A DNA stretch of 64,000 bases from Symsagittifera roscoffensis (GCF_963678635.1 NC_087066.1:54016312-54080311), one strand, 5' to 3'. Shown: positions 8,702 through 18,800, counted from the first letter of the stretch. Made by a program: numbers and translations. Notes: generated from the letters alone by a model not told the origin.

Positions 8702-11700
8702 TTAGTCGATTGGTTTTACTGGTTCTCTTCCGTGAAACAGAGTAGATGGGCAACAGTTGATTGAAGAGTGGTATGACGTGTTATGGATGAAAGTTGCTAA
8801 AGGAACATACTTGTGCCAATCATTCCATTGTTCGCTTGTGTTGAGCTTTAAAATCCTTTTCAAGGGTCCATGCGATCGTTCTACTGCACCGATTGTCTGT
8901 GGGTGTTTTAACGTTGCATGTTTTAACTTTATTTCCAGAAGTTTTGTCAATTCCGCCATTAATGAAGATGTGAAAGTTGTTCCTAAGTCAGTGAGAATTG
9001 TTGTTGGAAGGTAACTGTGGTGGAAGAAAATTTTCACCAATTCGCGAGCAACAGTGTCGGCACTACCGTTTGTTAGTGGTACTGCGAAAAGGTACTTGGT
9101 GAACACATCAATTCCGCTAAGAACGTATTTGAAAACTGGTCCGTTTTGATGAACTAAGTCGATTTGCATCATGTCTCCTGGGTATGATTGTAATGAAGAT
9201 ACTGGTTGTAGTGGCGGTCTTAATTGCTTGTTCGTTGATTGTTTCAACTGGAGGCAAGTAAGGCAGTTTTTGATGAAATTGATGAAATGTTCCGTGAATC
9301 CTGGGTAATAGAATCGCTTTCTGAATTCTTGTATTGTTCTTAGAATTCCAAGATGTCCGCCTGTTGGTGAGTTATGTAATCTATATATCACTTCCTTCCA
9401 CAAATGTTTAGGCAAGCAGTATTGTTGGTACAAAATTTTTCCCGTGTCATCGTAAAATAGTCTGTATAAAACATCATTTTCAAGCTGTAGTCTGTCGAAT
9501 TGTTTTGCAAATTTTTTTTGTCGTGTCGAAGCATATTTTAAGTCCGCAGGTAGTCCATGATTTTTCCATTCAATTGTTTTTGAAATGTCCTCATCACGGG
9601 CTTGTTCATTTTTGAGGTTCAGACTGTCCTGTTTATTTAACAAATCGTTTAAAAAATCTTCTGGACTCGGTAATTGAACTTGGTTGATTTCATTCCGTTT
9701 AATCCTCCAAAAGTGCTGTATTCCTTCTTCGTTCTGCTTTATGCGTTCCAAATAGGCTTCGTACAATCCCAGGCTTTGTAGTTGAGAGATCATTTCTTGA
9801 TTTTCCGTTTCAGGGCTCGAAAACTCGTCAAAAACATTTATATTCGTTATCATTACATCTGGTGATTTTGCTTCACTTTCAACTTGTATTTCTTTGACTG
9901 GAATCTGATTCATATGCCTCAAAGTCAAGCTAGCGCATTTTTCAGTTTGAACTCGTGACAAAAAATCAGCTGCGTAATTCGCTTTTCCCGGTATATGCGC
10001 TATAACTATGTTGAAAGACATTACTCGATCCAAGAAGTTCCAGATTGAAGGCGGAATGGTTTTTGCTTGAAAGAAGTGCGTAAGGCTGATGTTATCTGTT
10101 AGCACGATAACTGGCTGGGTTGAGGACCATATATAATGTGCAAATTCGTCCAGAGCGTAGTATAACGCAAGAAATTCTTTATAATACGTTGAGAATTTCA
10201 GCTGCGCGGTATTAAATAATTGTGATCCAAAGGCTACTGGGGCATAGACTTTCTTATCTTTATTCTTGGTTCCTTTTACGTAATCTTCAACCATGAGTAC
10301 AAATCCGGCGCCGTAGTAGCTGGCATCGCATAGAAGAACATATTGTACGTCCGGTTTTGGTAATCTTAGCGTCATTTCGGTTGCGTCAAGCAGATCTTTT
10401 TGCAATGTTTCCAAGGCTTTATATTGTTCTTCCGTATTTTCGAATTCAGCACCTTTTCTGAGAAGCTGATAGAAAGGTAGCAGTTTTTCGTTCAAATTCG
10501 GTATAAAGTTGCGGAAGAATTGCACAAAACCAATTAATCTTTTTGTTTGCTTCGTAGTTTTAGGTATTGATATTTTCTTCAGGAATTTTTCGATTTTTTC
10601 CGATTGTGGCGATATTCCTTCTTTTGTTATTGTGTTTCCAAGAAATTTGATCGAGTTAGCTGCTATTTCGCACTTTTCTGGTGACAATTTTAAGCCTGAC
10701 TTTCGTACGCACTCGAATATTTTTCTTAGAGAAGGAATCAATTCGTTGAAGTTTCCGACTGCGCTTCCGATATCATCCATGAATTGTGTACATATTCCGG
10801 CTGCTAAACAAGGGTCCAGGTAGTGGCGGACGAAAGCACTGAATCCAGTGACTGATTTGCTGAGTCCTTGTGCCAAACATTTGTAGGCATATGTTCTTGA
10901 GGCAAAATTGAAAGCTAAAAGTTGAACTGAGGTCTCATCTGCCATTTGAACACAATGGTAGGCTTGCGAGCAATCAAGTTTGGTGAAGAGCGATTTACCA
11001 GCAAAGTGGCTCGTTGCATCTGCCATATTTGAAATGGGAAAATTCGCATTCTGGTAATCTGTCTTCAGAAGGTGGTTAATTCGTCTCAAATCGATCAAAA
11101 TCCGCAATTTTCCTGATTCTTTTCTATGTGCAAAAAGTGGGCTACTGTACTTGGATTGAGATAACGTTGTGATTAGTCCGTAGTAGTGCATTGGTGTTGG
11201 CGGTCCTTGTACATAGACTGGCAAATTATGTTCTGGTGTTAGTTTTATTTTTAGTTCTGTGTTGTAACCAACACCAAAACGGTGTTTGGCAAAGATGTCG
11301 CAGTATTCGACTAACAGGTTTTCACATTCTGCTCGTTCTTCTGTTGATAATGGGGAGTTTTCCCAAGTAAATTGCTTCAAGAAAAATTCGCGATCTTCCT
11401 CATTATTTTTCGGGTCAATTCGCTCCAGTTGTTGGAATTTCAAAATTTGTTCGTAAATTTCCTGCTGAAGTTGGGGTAGATTACTGGGGTCATCACAAGT
11501 TTCGGGTGTAGGGAACCAAAATTTATTATACTCGAGCTCTGGTCGGCTGTTTACGGCAGAGTTTGGGTTTGAGTCGGCTTGTATTAACTGGTTGAGCTCT
11601 CCAAAAATATCTTCTTTGTTCCTTGACTTTGCCAAGGCCATTAATTGTGGGTCTATTTGTGTGAGTTTTTCTGCTTGCTCTGTTGACAGTATTGAGAATT

Positions 11701-11986
11701 TTCCGACTTCCGTTTGACTATTAATGGTTATTGGGTGCTCCGTAATGTTAAGTGCAGAGATAAACAAAACATTATTTTTGTCAATTGTACTCAGGGAGGA
11801 TGTTAGGGCTATTTCGGTGGCTTTTTCCAAGGTTTCGTTAGGAATGACTACTCCACTTTGGTTTTCACAATTCTGGGCGTCTTTGTGAAGGGAGCATTCC
11901 AAAATTGTTTGTTGGTAGGGCTGGATTGTCTGCCTTTTATTTGTATAGATCGAAATTTTCGTGGCGAAAAGTTCGGCGTTTTTCAT
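8702..11986 (-). CDS. pol: Pol of element 1: reverse transcriptase, RNase H, integrase
   Basis: 1094 codons. RT occupies residues about 255-440 with motif LFTKLDCSQAYHCVQM and an active site FMDD near residue 401. RNase H follows with CDASYYGAGFVL near 554, a Lys-Glu-Phe helix, LTDNISLTHF and the closing ANYAADFLS. The integrase has an HHCC finger (HNSPTGGHLG ... CLTCLQLK), then a DD35E core: Asp in MQIDLV (about 942), Asp in LTDLGTTF (about 999) and Glu in AVERSHG (about 1034). The second Asp is followed by Leu-Gly where Asn-Gly is usual. The frame ends early at TAA (8702-8704), removing the C-terminal domain. The start overlaps the protease frame by 50 nt, so expression would need a frame change there. 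Confidence 0.85.
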   Translation of the reverse strand: MKNAELFATKISIYTNKRQTIQPYQQTILECSLHKDAQNCENQSGVVIPNETLEKATEIALTSSLSTIDKNNVLFISALNITEHPITINSQTEVGKFSILSTEQAEKLTQIDPQLMALAKSRNKEDIFGELNQLIQADSNPNSAVNSRPELEYNKFWFPTPETCDDPSNLPQLQQEIYEQILKFQQLERIDPKNNEEDREFFLKQFTWENSPLSTEERAECENLLVEYCDIFAKHRFGVGYNTELKIKLTPEHNLPVYVQGPPTPMHYYGLITTLSQSKYSSPLFAHRKESGKLRILIDLRRINHLLKTDYQNANFPISNMADATSHFAGKSLFTKLDCSQAYHCVQMADETSVQLLAFNFASRTYAYKCLAQGLSKSVTGFSAFVRHYLDPCLAAGICTQFMDDIGSAVGNFNELIPSLRKIFECVRKSGLKLSPEKCEIAANSIKFLGNTITKEGISPQSEKIEKFLKKISIPKTTKQTKRLIGFVQFFRNFIPNLNEKLLPFYQLLRKGAEFENTEEQYKALETLQKDLLDATEMTLRLPKPDVQYVLLCDASYYGAGFVLMVEDYVKGTKNKDKKVYAPVAFGSQLFNTAQLKFSTYYKEFLALYYALDEFAHYIWSSTQPVIVLTDNISLTHFFQAKTIPPSIWNFLDRVMSFNIVIAHIPGKANYAADFLSRVQTEKCASLTLRHMNQIPVKEIQVESEAKSPDVMITNINVFDEFSSPETENQEMISQLQSLGLYEAYLERIKQNEEGIQHFWRIKRNEINQVQLPSPEDFLNDLLNKQDSLNLKNEQARDEDISKTIEWKNHGLPADLKYASTRQKKFAKQFDRLQLENDVLYRLFYDDTGKILYQQYCLPKHLWKEVIYRLHNSPTGGHLGILRTIQEFRKRFYYPGFTEHFINFIKNCLTCLQLKQSTNKQLRPPLQPVSSLQSYPGDMMQIDLVHQNGPVFKYVLSGIDVFTKYLFAVPLTNGSADTVARELVKIFFHHSYLPTTILTDLGTTFTSSLMAELTKLLEIKLKHATLKHPQTIGAVERSHGPLKRILKLNTSEQWNDWHKYVPLATFIHNTSYHSSINCCPSTLFHGREPVKPID

Positions 11987-12506
11987 CTACTGGCTTTATT
12001 TCATTTATTTGAACTGTAAGGTCGGGAAATTGAATTGTTCCTCGATTGGGACTGATCGTAATGTCGTGTCTTATGAAGAAAGGGTTCCCCAAAATGACTG
12101 GGTTGGTTGAGGTTAGCACTAGGAAACTTTCGGTGAATTTCCTGTGGGCTAGTTGAAGTGTGATTTTGGCTTGTTTTTCAACTTTAACGAGCTGACCGCT
12201 AGCCATTTTTACTAAATCACATTTGGGTTTTTCGAATTCGATTGGCTCAGGAGATTTTTGGCTAATCTCTTCGAAGAGTTTCTTGTTGATGACGTTTGAA
12301 CATGCGCCTGTGTCGATAAGCGCTCGTCTACAGAATTTGTTTTCAAATTTAATCTTGACATATTGCAAAACTGTTGGTTGCGGCTCGTTGGTGATGGCAT
12401 TTAGTTGAAGGAAATTTGGTTTTAGGGTTCTTTTTTGAATTTTGTGACTTAAGGGTGGCTTTATTAGTTTTTTGGAAACCGTGTGAACGGAAATTGTGTT
12501 CCTCTG
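11937..12506 (-). CDS. Aspartic protease of element 1
   Basis: The frame is open from a TAA at 12507-12509 down to 11937. The recognisable part begins near 12368. It shows the retroviral-type aspartic protease signature ALIDTGACSNVINK with catalytic Asp in DTG, and the second conserved segment VILGNPFF. The enzyme would cleave the Gag-Pol polyprotein as a dimer in the particle. It lies between the gag tail frame and pol, overlapping both in other frames. Confidence 0.8.
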   Translation of the reverse strand, partial: QRNTISVHTVSKKLIKPPLSHKIQKRTLKPNFLQLNAITNEPQPTVLQYVKIKFENKFCRRALIDTGACSNVINKKLFEEISQKSPEPIEFEKPKCDLVKMASGQLVKVEKQAKITLQLAHRKFTESFLVLTSTNPVILGNPFFIRHDITISPNRGTIQFPDLTVQINEIKPVDEKRRTFRHENFDLYK

Positions 12507-12599
12507 TTATTCGGGCGTCCTCGTTGCTGAGAGCACTGGCTGGATTTGTGGTTTGGGTACCCACAAGTGTAGCAGAAGGTTCCACTAGCTCGGGTTGTT
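12349..12599 (-). CDS. gag: Probable C-terminal tail of Gag of element 1, cut by gap
   Basis: An Asn/Lys/Ser-rich basic open frame that runs out of the assembly gap and ends at 12349, overlapping the protease frame. Composition and position fit the end of a Gag nucleocapsid. No zinc knuckle is visible in the remaining 80 codons, so the assignment rests on position only. Confidence 0.35.
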
Positions 12600-12622
12600 N
12601 NNNNNNNNNNNNNNNNNNNNNN
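12600..12622. other. Assembly gap (23 N)
   Basis: Unknown bases. The gap removes gag, primer site and 5' LTR of element 1 and most of the 5' LTR of element 2, so adjacency across it is not certain. Confidence 0.99.
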
Positions 12623-12733
12623 TCAAACCCCCAGACATGACCGACTGGCACATAAGGTAACTGACGCCTGCCAGTCGTTAATAGGTACTTTTTCTACGCT
12701 CCGTCGCTGTGTGATATTTGGGCGAATGTTACA
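12623..12733 (+). repeat. Remnant of the 5' LTR of element 2
   Basis: 12653-12735 is identical over 83 nt to 36196-36278. Upstream, 12629-12652 (CCCCAGACATGACC, ACTGGCA) resembles 36134-36170 with two internal deletions, so homology appears to continue to the gap. The end GAATGTTACA gives the usual CA terminus, 12 nt before the primer site. Confidence 0.65.
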
Positions 12734-12745
12734 TAGACGTTTTTA

Positions 12746-12762
12746 TGGCGCTCCTGGGTGGG
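12746..12762 (+). promoter_or_regulatory. Primer-binding site of element 2, tRNA-Asn type
   Basis: TGGCGCTCCTGGGTGGG begins with TGG, the complement of tRNA CCA ends. Its reverse complement CCCACCCAGGAGCGCCA closely resembles the 3' end of eukaryotic tRNA-Asn (CCCACCC followed by the acceptor strand, discriminator G and CCA). Minus-strand DNA synthesis would start here. Confidence 0.65.
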
Positions 12763-12812
12763 CCTGTTAAAGGCATGAAACCATCATGATCAGCAAGCAT
12801 TTCAGCGACGAA

Positions 12813-12845
12813 CCCTCTGCTCCGGGCGTATGCCCGAGTTAGAGG
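12813..12845 (+). other. Leader hairpin
   Basis: Nested complementarity CCTCT / AGAGG outside and CTC-GGGC / GCCCGAG inside, closed by a GTAT loop. Sits just before the first 67-nt module. Confidence 0.55.
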
Positions 12846-12882
12846 CCTTAATGACCGTTATTGTACTAGGGGGAAGGTGCGT

Positions 12883-12949
12883 ACCCTCCGTCTAGTGCAA
12901 TTTAGCTTTTTAACTTAGTTAACACCGAAAATTCCGGGGGCCGGAGGGT
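12883..12949 (+). repeat. 67-nt leader module 1
   Basis: Starts ACCCTCC and ends GGAGGGT, which are exact complements and would close a hairpin. A central TTAA N5 TTAA lies at module positions 28-31 and 37-40 in modules 1-3. Confidence 0.7.
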
Positions 12950-13257
12950 TAGGTGGGAAATCTAGAGCCCGCTTGTCCTGAGGTCCCAGGACCAAAAACA
13001 ATTAAAGAGAAAGCGTAAAACCAAACAAAAATAGTGTATAACCAAGAAAAAGCCAAAAACAAATTTATTTAAAAACAAAAAAGTACAAAAAACAGTAAAA
13101 AAATCTAAAAAAGACCAAAAACAGTAAAAAACATAAAGTGACAGTTTATATGTTATTTCCGGACGAGATGTGATCTGACCTTCCTATTTGTTGTTGTTTC
13201 AGATTGATTTATATCGTTTCTGATAGAGAGATTGTGTGTTTTGGTGAAGGGTTGGGT

Positions 13258-13324
13258 ACCCTCCCTCGAGTGTAATTTGAGTGTTTAAGCACGTTAATTG
13301 TGATTTTGCCGGTGACCGGAGGGT
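13258..13324 (+). repeat. 67-nt leader module 2
   Basis: Same closing heptamers and exactly the same length as module 1. The interior differs strongly except for the TTAA pair at the same offsets. Confidence 0.7.
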
Positions 13325-13483
13325 AGAGTGGCAGGCTGATCAACGTGTTCCACACTCAACAGGGACATCAAGGACAACATCCGCAACGACTGTTGGGTAT
13401 CGTTGAAGCAATTTTAGTATCGTTCGGGTACTATTTCCTTAAAACTTAAGTGGTGGGGGGCACGATTGGCGCGGTCCGATTGT

Positions 13484-13550
13484 ACCCTCCATCGATTACA
13501 AATTTCCGAGTTAAGGGTCTTAATTCGGATATTTTGGTGCAAAGGAGGGT
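13484..13550 (+). repeat. 67-nt leader module 3
   Basis: Again 67 nt between the ends of ACCCTCC and GGAGGGT. Here the central TTAA pair is extended by CCGAG / TTCGG, giving a nine-pair inner stem. Confidence 0.7.
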
Positions 13551-13959
13551 ATCGTACTATTTATTAACGACTATTTATAGATTATTGTCCTTACTATATA
13601 TTACTTATCTCCTATTTAGACCCAAGAAACACCCATTTTTTGTCGAAAATTACCAATTTTCGACCAAACTGTAGACCCCCAAATTTTCGGATATCCGAGC
13701 TTTTCCGATAGGCAAAAAGCTTTTATATAGAGAGTAGCCACGTAGTTCGATCCCCTTTATTAAAGAAACCGCGTGAGCAAAGATTCAGTGGAAGTTAGAA
13801 AAACGAGAATTTTTCGACCAAAATTTTGATAATTTTCTGTATTTTGTCAATCTGTTTTGGGGATCGAGTTTTTGAGTTTTTAGAGTTAGAGCAATAAAAT
13901 TTTTTGCGTTAGCAGCGTACTAGCATAACGTGCTCGGTTACTAGAGAAATTTTTGGGTA

Positions 13960-14026
13960 ACCCTCCGAGTAGCTCCGTGGATAGAGCTAACGACTTAAGG
14001 TTTGGAAAAGGAAGGAATCGGAGGGT
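13960..14026 (+). repeat. 67-nt leader module 4
   Basis: Fourth 67-nt module with the same closing heptamers. The central element is CTAA / TTAA at the same offsets, so the inner pairing is weaker or different. Confidence 0.65.
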
Positions 14027-14380
14027 CCAAATTTGATAGTTTTTGGCCAAATTTTTGTTTCTAAACCAATTTTGGTCCGGTTTTTTGCATTATTCCAGTG
14101 CCGTACAGGGCTACTACGCTCATTTCAAGTATTTTTAGGCACTTTCGACCGGAATTGCGAAAAAAGTCTTTCAGATCCTATACAGGTGGTGAAAAAGGCC
14201 ATTTTGACGAACGCGTTTTTGGCGATTTCTCAAAGACTAGTTATCCGATTGGGATAATTTTGGTACCATAAGTCGACGTTTTTGACCACTTTTCCGAATC
14301 GCAACCGTTTTTGGGTTGATTATTTCGGAAAAGAAAATTTTTTTAGAATTTGTTGGTTCGGAGGGTCCAAGTAACGGGCA

Positions 14381-14894
14381 ACCCTCCGAGCGGCAGAAAA
14401 TTTTATCAAAACATCTTTTTATTCAACTGGGAAGGTTGACCGTGTCAGCCAACCTAGTTTTAAGTCAGGTAGACCGCTTTCAGAGGCTTTACTGCGGTGA
14501 TTTAACCCTTTTTCTTGACTTTGGGGGAACCCTCCGAAGTGACCCTCCGGAGTCAGCTAAACCCTTTAGCAACCCTCCTTAGTGGAAAATTTCCACGAGA
14601 TCACCCTAAGAAGTTGAAACAGCTCCCCCTAGAACCCTTAGCTTATTTTGACGCTTTTTGAAGCTAGTAGGAGAACCTTCCAAGTGAGATCAGAAAATTT
14701 GAAAATTTTGGAGGTACCCTCCGAAGTAACCCTCCGGAGCGTATTAAGCATCTTATTGACCCTCCTTAGTAAATTTAGGGGGACCCTCCGAAGTAACTTG
14801 GGTGATTAAGATACCCTCCTAAGTAACTTGAGTGATTGAGGTACCCTCCGAGGTAACCCTCCGGAGTGTCTTAAACCTTCTAGCGACCCTCCTT
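14381..14894 (+). repeat. ACCCTCC array with 13/30-nt spacing
   Basis: Twelve ACCCTCC copies start at 14381, 14529, 14542, 14572, 14716, 14729, 14759, 14783, 14813, 14843, 14856 and 14886. Three trios (14529, 14716 and 14843) have spacing of exactly 13 then 30 nt and share a unit of the form ACCCTCCGAAGTAACCCTCC, a GGAG that can fold back, a CTTAA-like middle and ACCCTCCTTAG. Non-coding leader; probably protein- or RNA-binding units. Confidence 0.8.
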
Positions 14895-15110
14895 GTAAGA
14901 GACTTGAGTAAACCTTCTGTGGCCATTTGGGAAACGGAAAATATCCATTTAATTAGGATCATATTAGGATATTAGGCGTGCTTATCAGGGTCATAAGAAC
15001 CCATTCTGACCCGGAAATTCGTGATCAACTTTGGATTCTATATTGGGTGTATTAGAAGTACCCGAACAAGATTTTTTTTTTGATTGTGATTTTGGTTGAG
15101 TGGTTGCCTT

Positions 15111-15244
15111 GAGCTACTTAATAGGAAAGTTCGGGCAATCCGGGAACAAATAAAGGAAGACCTCGGTGGGTGTATTAAGCAAATACACACCCACTTGAGA
15201 AGAAGAATTGTTCCCTACTCTCGTGCACTTGGAGCAGTCCGAGT
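15111..15244 (+). ncRNA. Structured leader RNA module, copy A
   Basis: Three stems are visible. H1: GAGCT (15111-15115) with AGTTC (15128-15132). H2: GGGAACAA (15142-15149) with TTGTTCCC (15208-15215), enclosing GTGGGTGTATT (15166-15176) with its complement at 15182-15194. H3: ACTTGGA (15227-15233) with TCCGAGT (15238-15244). Copy B at 15286 keeps the same stems with changed bases. Possible packaging signal or internal ribosome entry structure upstream of gag. Confidence 0.7.
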
Positions 15245-15285
15245 GTGGGAGAGCTTTTTCATAGATTTGACGAATTTTCGACCTT

Positions 15286-15414
15286 GAGCTACTTAGTAGG
15301 ACAGCTCGGGCAATCGCAGGACACCTAAAAGAAGACCTCGGTGGGTGTATTAGGCAGACACACACCCACTTGAGAAGACTGTGTCCTGGGCTTCGTTCTT
15401 TCGGATCGTTCCGA
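15286..15414 (+). ncRNA. Structured leader RNA module, copy B
   Basis: Offset 175 nt from copy A. H1 is GAGCT / AGCTC (GU replaced by GC). H2 is AGGACAC (15318-15324) / GTGTCCT (15381-15387) in place of GGGAACAA / TTGTTCCC, around the conserved inner GTGGGTGTAT stem. H3 is TCGGA / TCCGA. Pairing kept while both strands change is compensatory evidence for RNA structure. AAGACCTCGGTGGGTGTATT is conserved between copies. Confidence 0.7.
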
Positions 15415-15855
15415 TTGGGGGAAGTCTTTTTCTTTAAGACTAAGTTTTATTTGTCTATTTCTGAATCATCACTGCTTTTTATCAAAGATTGTTTAATTTT
15501 AACAAAGCAGTGACTTGATAAATTGTGTGGCGATAAATTGATACTGACAAAAGGTCGCTGTCACCTGCAGGATATTCTTATCTGATTATCGATTGTGTTT
15601 TGTGTGTCGATTATATCTTGTGGAAACTTAGTGATACTGTTATATTATACAACCGGGTTGAGTTAGCATTATATCAATACTGGGTAGACCCTGTGTGTAA
15701 CTTTAGCTGAGTCACTAATTTAGTCGTGAGAGATCTAAGAGACATTTTGATACTGACGGAATCGAGTAGGCAGCGTCAAGTGATTTAACTAAATCTTGTT
15801 TGTGGTACGTTTGCATTGCCATCAAATTACGAATACTTTCATTTTGATAAAAACT

Positions 15856-18800
15856 ATGCAGCGCAGGGACTCGCTAGGATCGACTACTAAAATTCCCAGG
15901 CTAAGCAAGGGAAGCACGCGGAAGTTTAGAACTAGGCGTAGCCAAACCTCGTTTAGCAGCGCTTCCGACGCGTTTGCTGAAGACGAATCGACTAAAGGTC
16001 AACCTGATCTTTCAGTGAGCGAAATGAGACTAAGGAGCGAGAAAAACCTCGATGGCAATCAAAGGCGGAGCGCCGAGACCGAGCCTGCGAGCGAAACGCT
16101 GGTGGATTCCTTTGACGAAGGGGAGCGAACGCTCATTCGACCCGACTTTGAGCCAGACGAGGTCCTCGAACGGGAGGAAGCCGAGAGGACAGAGGAGACC
16201 TCGGAGCGTCCCGAGGTCGAACCTCGGGAGGAAGTGTTGTACAGGGGAATGTCCAAATCAGAGACTAAGAGCTATAAATGGAGAAAGGAACCTTCACATC
16301 TGACAAGTGCACACTCATCCTTGGCCAAACAGAGTAACAACGCGATGATGTCGAGTATGAGTCCGGGTGAAGAGCAGACGTTCTCGAAGGCCAAGAAGAG
16401 TTGGAAGTCCTTGTACGACGAACGCATGGCGTCACTACCAACTGTAGGTTTGACTTCCAGTGATGACTACCCGGAGATAACCCATCCGGATGTGAACTTC
16501 ACACCGTGCCCAAGGAACGACATGAGCAGGGAGGCGTCTTCTGCCTCGCCGACCAGGCCTATGTCAGATGGGATAACGATGGGAGCATCATCAAAGTTTG
16601 ACAGACTGATGACGTCAATGCACAAGCAAAAGGGCGGTGCGTCATCAAGTACTAGGCTACAGCCACAGTTGACCTCGTCTTCTCTGGGGCTAACCCCGCC
16701 ATTGGGGGCAGCTGGTGACATAAGTGATATGTTCGCTGGTGTGATGAATGGCCTGGATGAATTGAGGCGAGACATGACTAAGAGGATAGATCAAGTTGAC
16801 GAGAGAGCTCACCATGGTCGAGAGAATTTGAAAGATGAGCTAACGCACGTGAAGTCGCAGGCGAGGTTTGATCAGGCTCAATTGATTCGTGACACCGATC
16901 AATGCCTGGCCGAGAGCCTGGCACAGGCAAACAAAGAGTCAGAGGAAAGAGAGGCTAGGATGACAAGAGAGATCGAGCGATTGTTGAATGATCATGATAA
17001 TACCTACGCCCAAACGATGACTGGCCTGGAAAGGAGGTTGGACGCCAAATCTGACTTGATGATGCGGAAGCTTGACGCGATCCTGAATGGGAATAGTTGG
17101 CAGGAGCATTCCAACTCAAGGGAGCGCTCACGCCATGCGAATGTTGGAGATGGTACGGGCAACAGTGCCAGAGCCCAGCAAGGCTCGAGAACGAACTACG
17201 AACATAGAAACAAGGAGCGGCCAAGGGCAGCCCCGCAGAGGCCTGGCTGGACAAATCCAGTCCCACCGGAGGCAGATGCCACCCCGGAGACAAGATTGCC
17301 AACCGTGCCACAAGTCAGTTCAGTACCAGATCTGACTACAGTCTCACAAGACACAACGATGTATGCCTCGATGTTTGAGCCTCTGAACAGATCTCTTGAA
17401 ACATTCATCACCAAGCTCTCGAAGTCAACCGAGAGAGGAGAGAGGTCAAGAAGAACACTGAAAAAGCCAAAGTCATATAAAGACGAGTCGGACGGCTGCA
17501 TTGATACTTGGATAGAGGTGATGAAGTTACACTTTGAGGAAGAGAATCTCTCCAAGAAACAAGAGTGCAGCGCGCTGACGAGCAACTTGGAGGGTACTGC
17601 ACTAAATTGTGTAATGGCAAAAAGAGCCAATGAGAGAGACAGCGCTCGCAAGATATTCGACATCCTGCTGAATCGTTTCGGCTCTGGAGTACAAGGGCAC
17701 CAGGCCATGGTGAAGTTCGAGAAGAGGCGTCAGAGAGATGAAGAATCAATAGACAAATTCTTGGACGACCTTGAATTGCTCAGGAGGAGAAGCAACCCGG
17801 ATGAGAGAATATCCGAGCGAAACTTGGCGATTGCTTCGAAGTTTATGGATGGAGTAAGGAGTGAGGAGCTGAAGACGATGTTGGCCACTCACTTCACCCT
17901 GTCGCTTGACCAGGTACCCACGCCCGACGACTTGCGTATGAAGTCACGCGAGTATTTACTCATAAAACCAAGGGCGCAAAACCGTTACAGCAATTATGGC
18001 AACTATAGCGGGACAAACACTGGTGCGAATTCCAGTTGGTACAAACCTCGCGATGACATGGACAAGAGGAGGTCGTGCGCGAATTGTGGTTCGATGGACC
18101 ATCACGTTTCTGCGTGTTCTGCATACAAACAGAACATGAAGGCCATAGGCCACTTTCTTGAGGACGCCGACGCGACCGACGAGGATCATGAGGAGTACGT
18201 CAGGGGGCTCATCATGAAATATGGTCCGAGGTGTTTCTTCTGTAATTTGGAGGGACACTTCAAGTCGGATTGTACTCAATTTTGGGACGCAGTAGCGGAC
18301 GCGAAACATCCCCGCCACGAAGAGGCGCTTTCGGGTGTCAAGGCCAGTCGAGCACGTCTGATGAACGAGGCTGAATCTCGGAGAAAGGAAACGACACCGA
18401 GCACCTTTGCGACCAAAAAGGTTAAGACATGGCCTGACGAGGTGGTAGCCTCGAACCTCGAAGCAGAGTCGTCTAGTCCACTCAAGGTGGATTACGGCCT
18501 GGCGGCAAGGACAGCGCTGCAGAATGTCAAACAGGACCTTGCCACGAAAGAAGTGGAGCAATGGGTAAAGTCGGAGCTGGAGAGCACAGATCTTCGGGAA
18601 AGTCTTAATGTCCTGAGTAAGACGACAAGAGCAGAAGATGAAAAAGAGCCCAAGAAACAGGGACTAAAACTGAACGTTATATCTGGCAAGACTTTCGGCA
18701 TGACGAAGGCAGGGACCAAAATAATGTCTATCATCTCAGTTGCAGGGCACCAGGTGGTCAAGAACCTGAGCGAGCCATCCGAGATTACACTGGTCCACCT

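Larger units (their letters stand above)
3915..12599 (-). mobile_element. Element 1: Ty3/Gypsy retroelement with macro-like and Env-like ORFs, 5'-truncated by gap
   Basis: Minus-strand order is gag tail, protease, RT-RNase H-integrase, macro-domain-like ORF, Env-like ORF, Env C-terminus with membrane anchor, candidate LTR. Ty3/Gypsy assignment rests on the PR-RT-RH-IN order and the RT and integrase motifs. Most of gag, the primer site and the 5' LTR are missing because the scaffold gap at 12600 cuts into it. Integrity is partial: pol has one in-frame TAA (8702-8704) and the Env region has a frame change. Confidence 0.85.

Noticed and set aside
14381-14894. CRISPR-like array
   Set aside because: Regular spacing is present but the unit is only 7-52 nt of C-rich sequence in a eukaryotic retroelement leader without spacers or cas genes.
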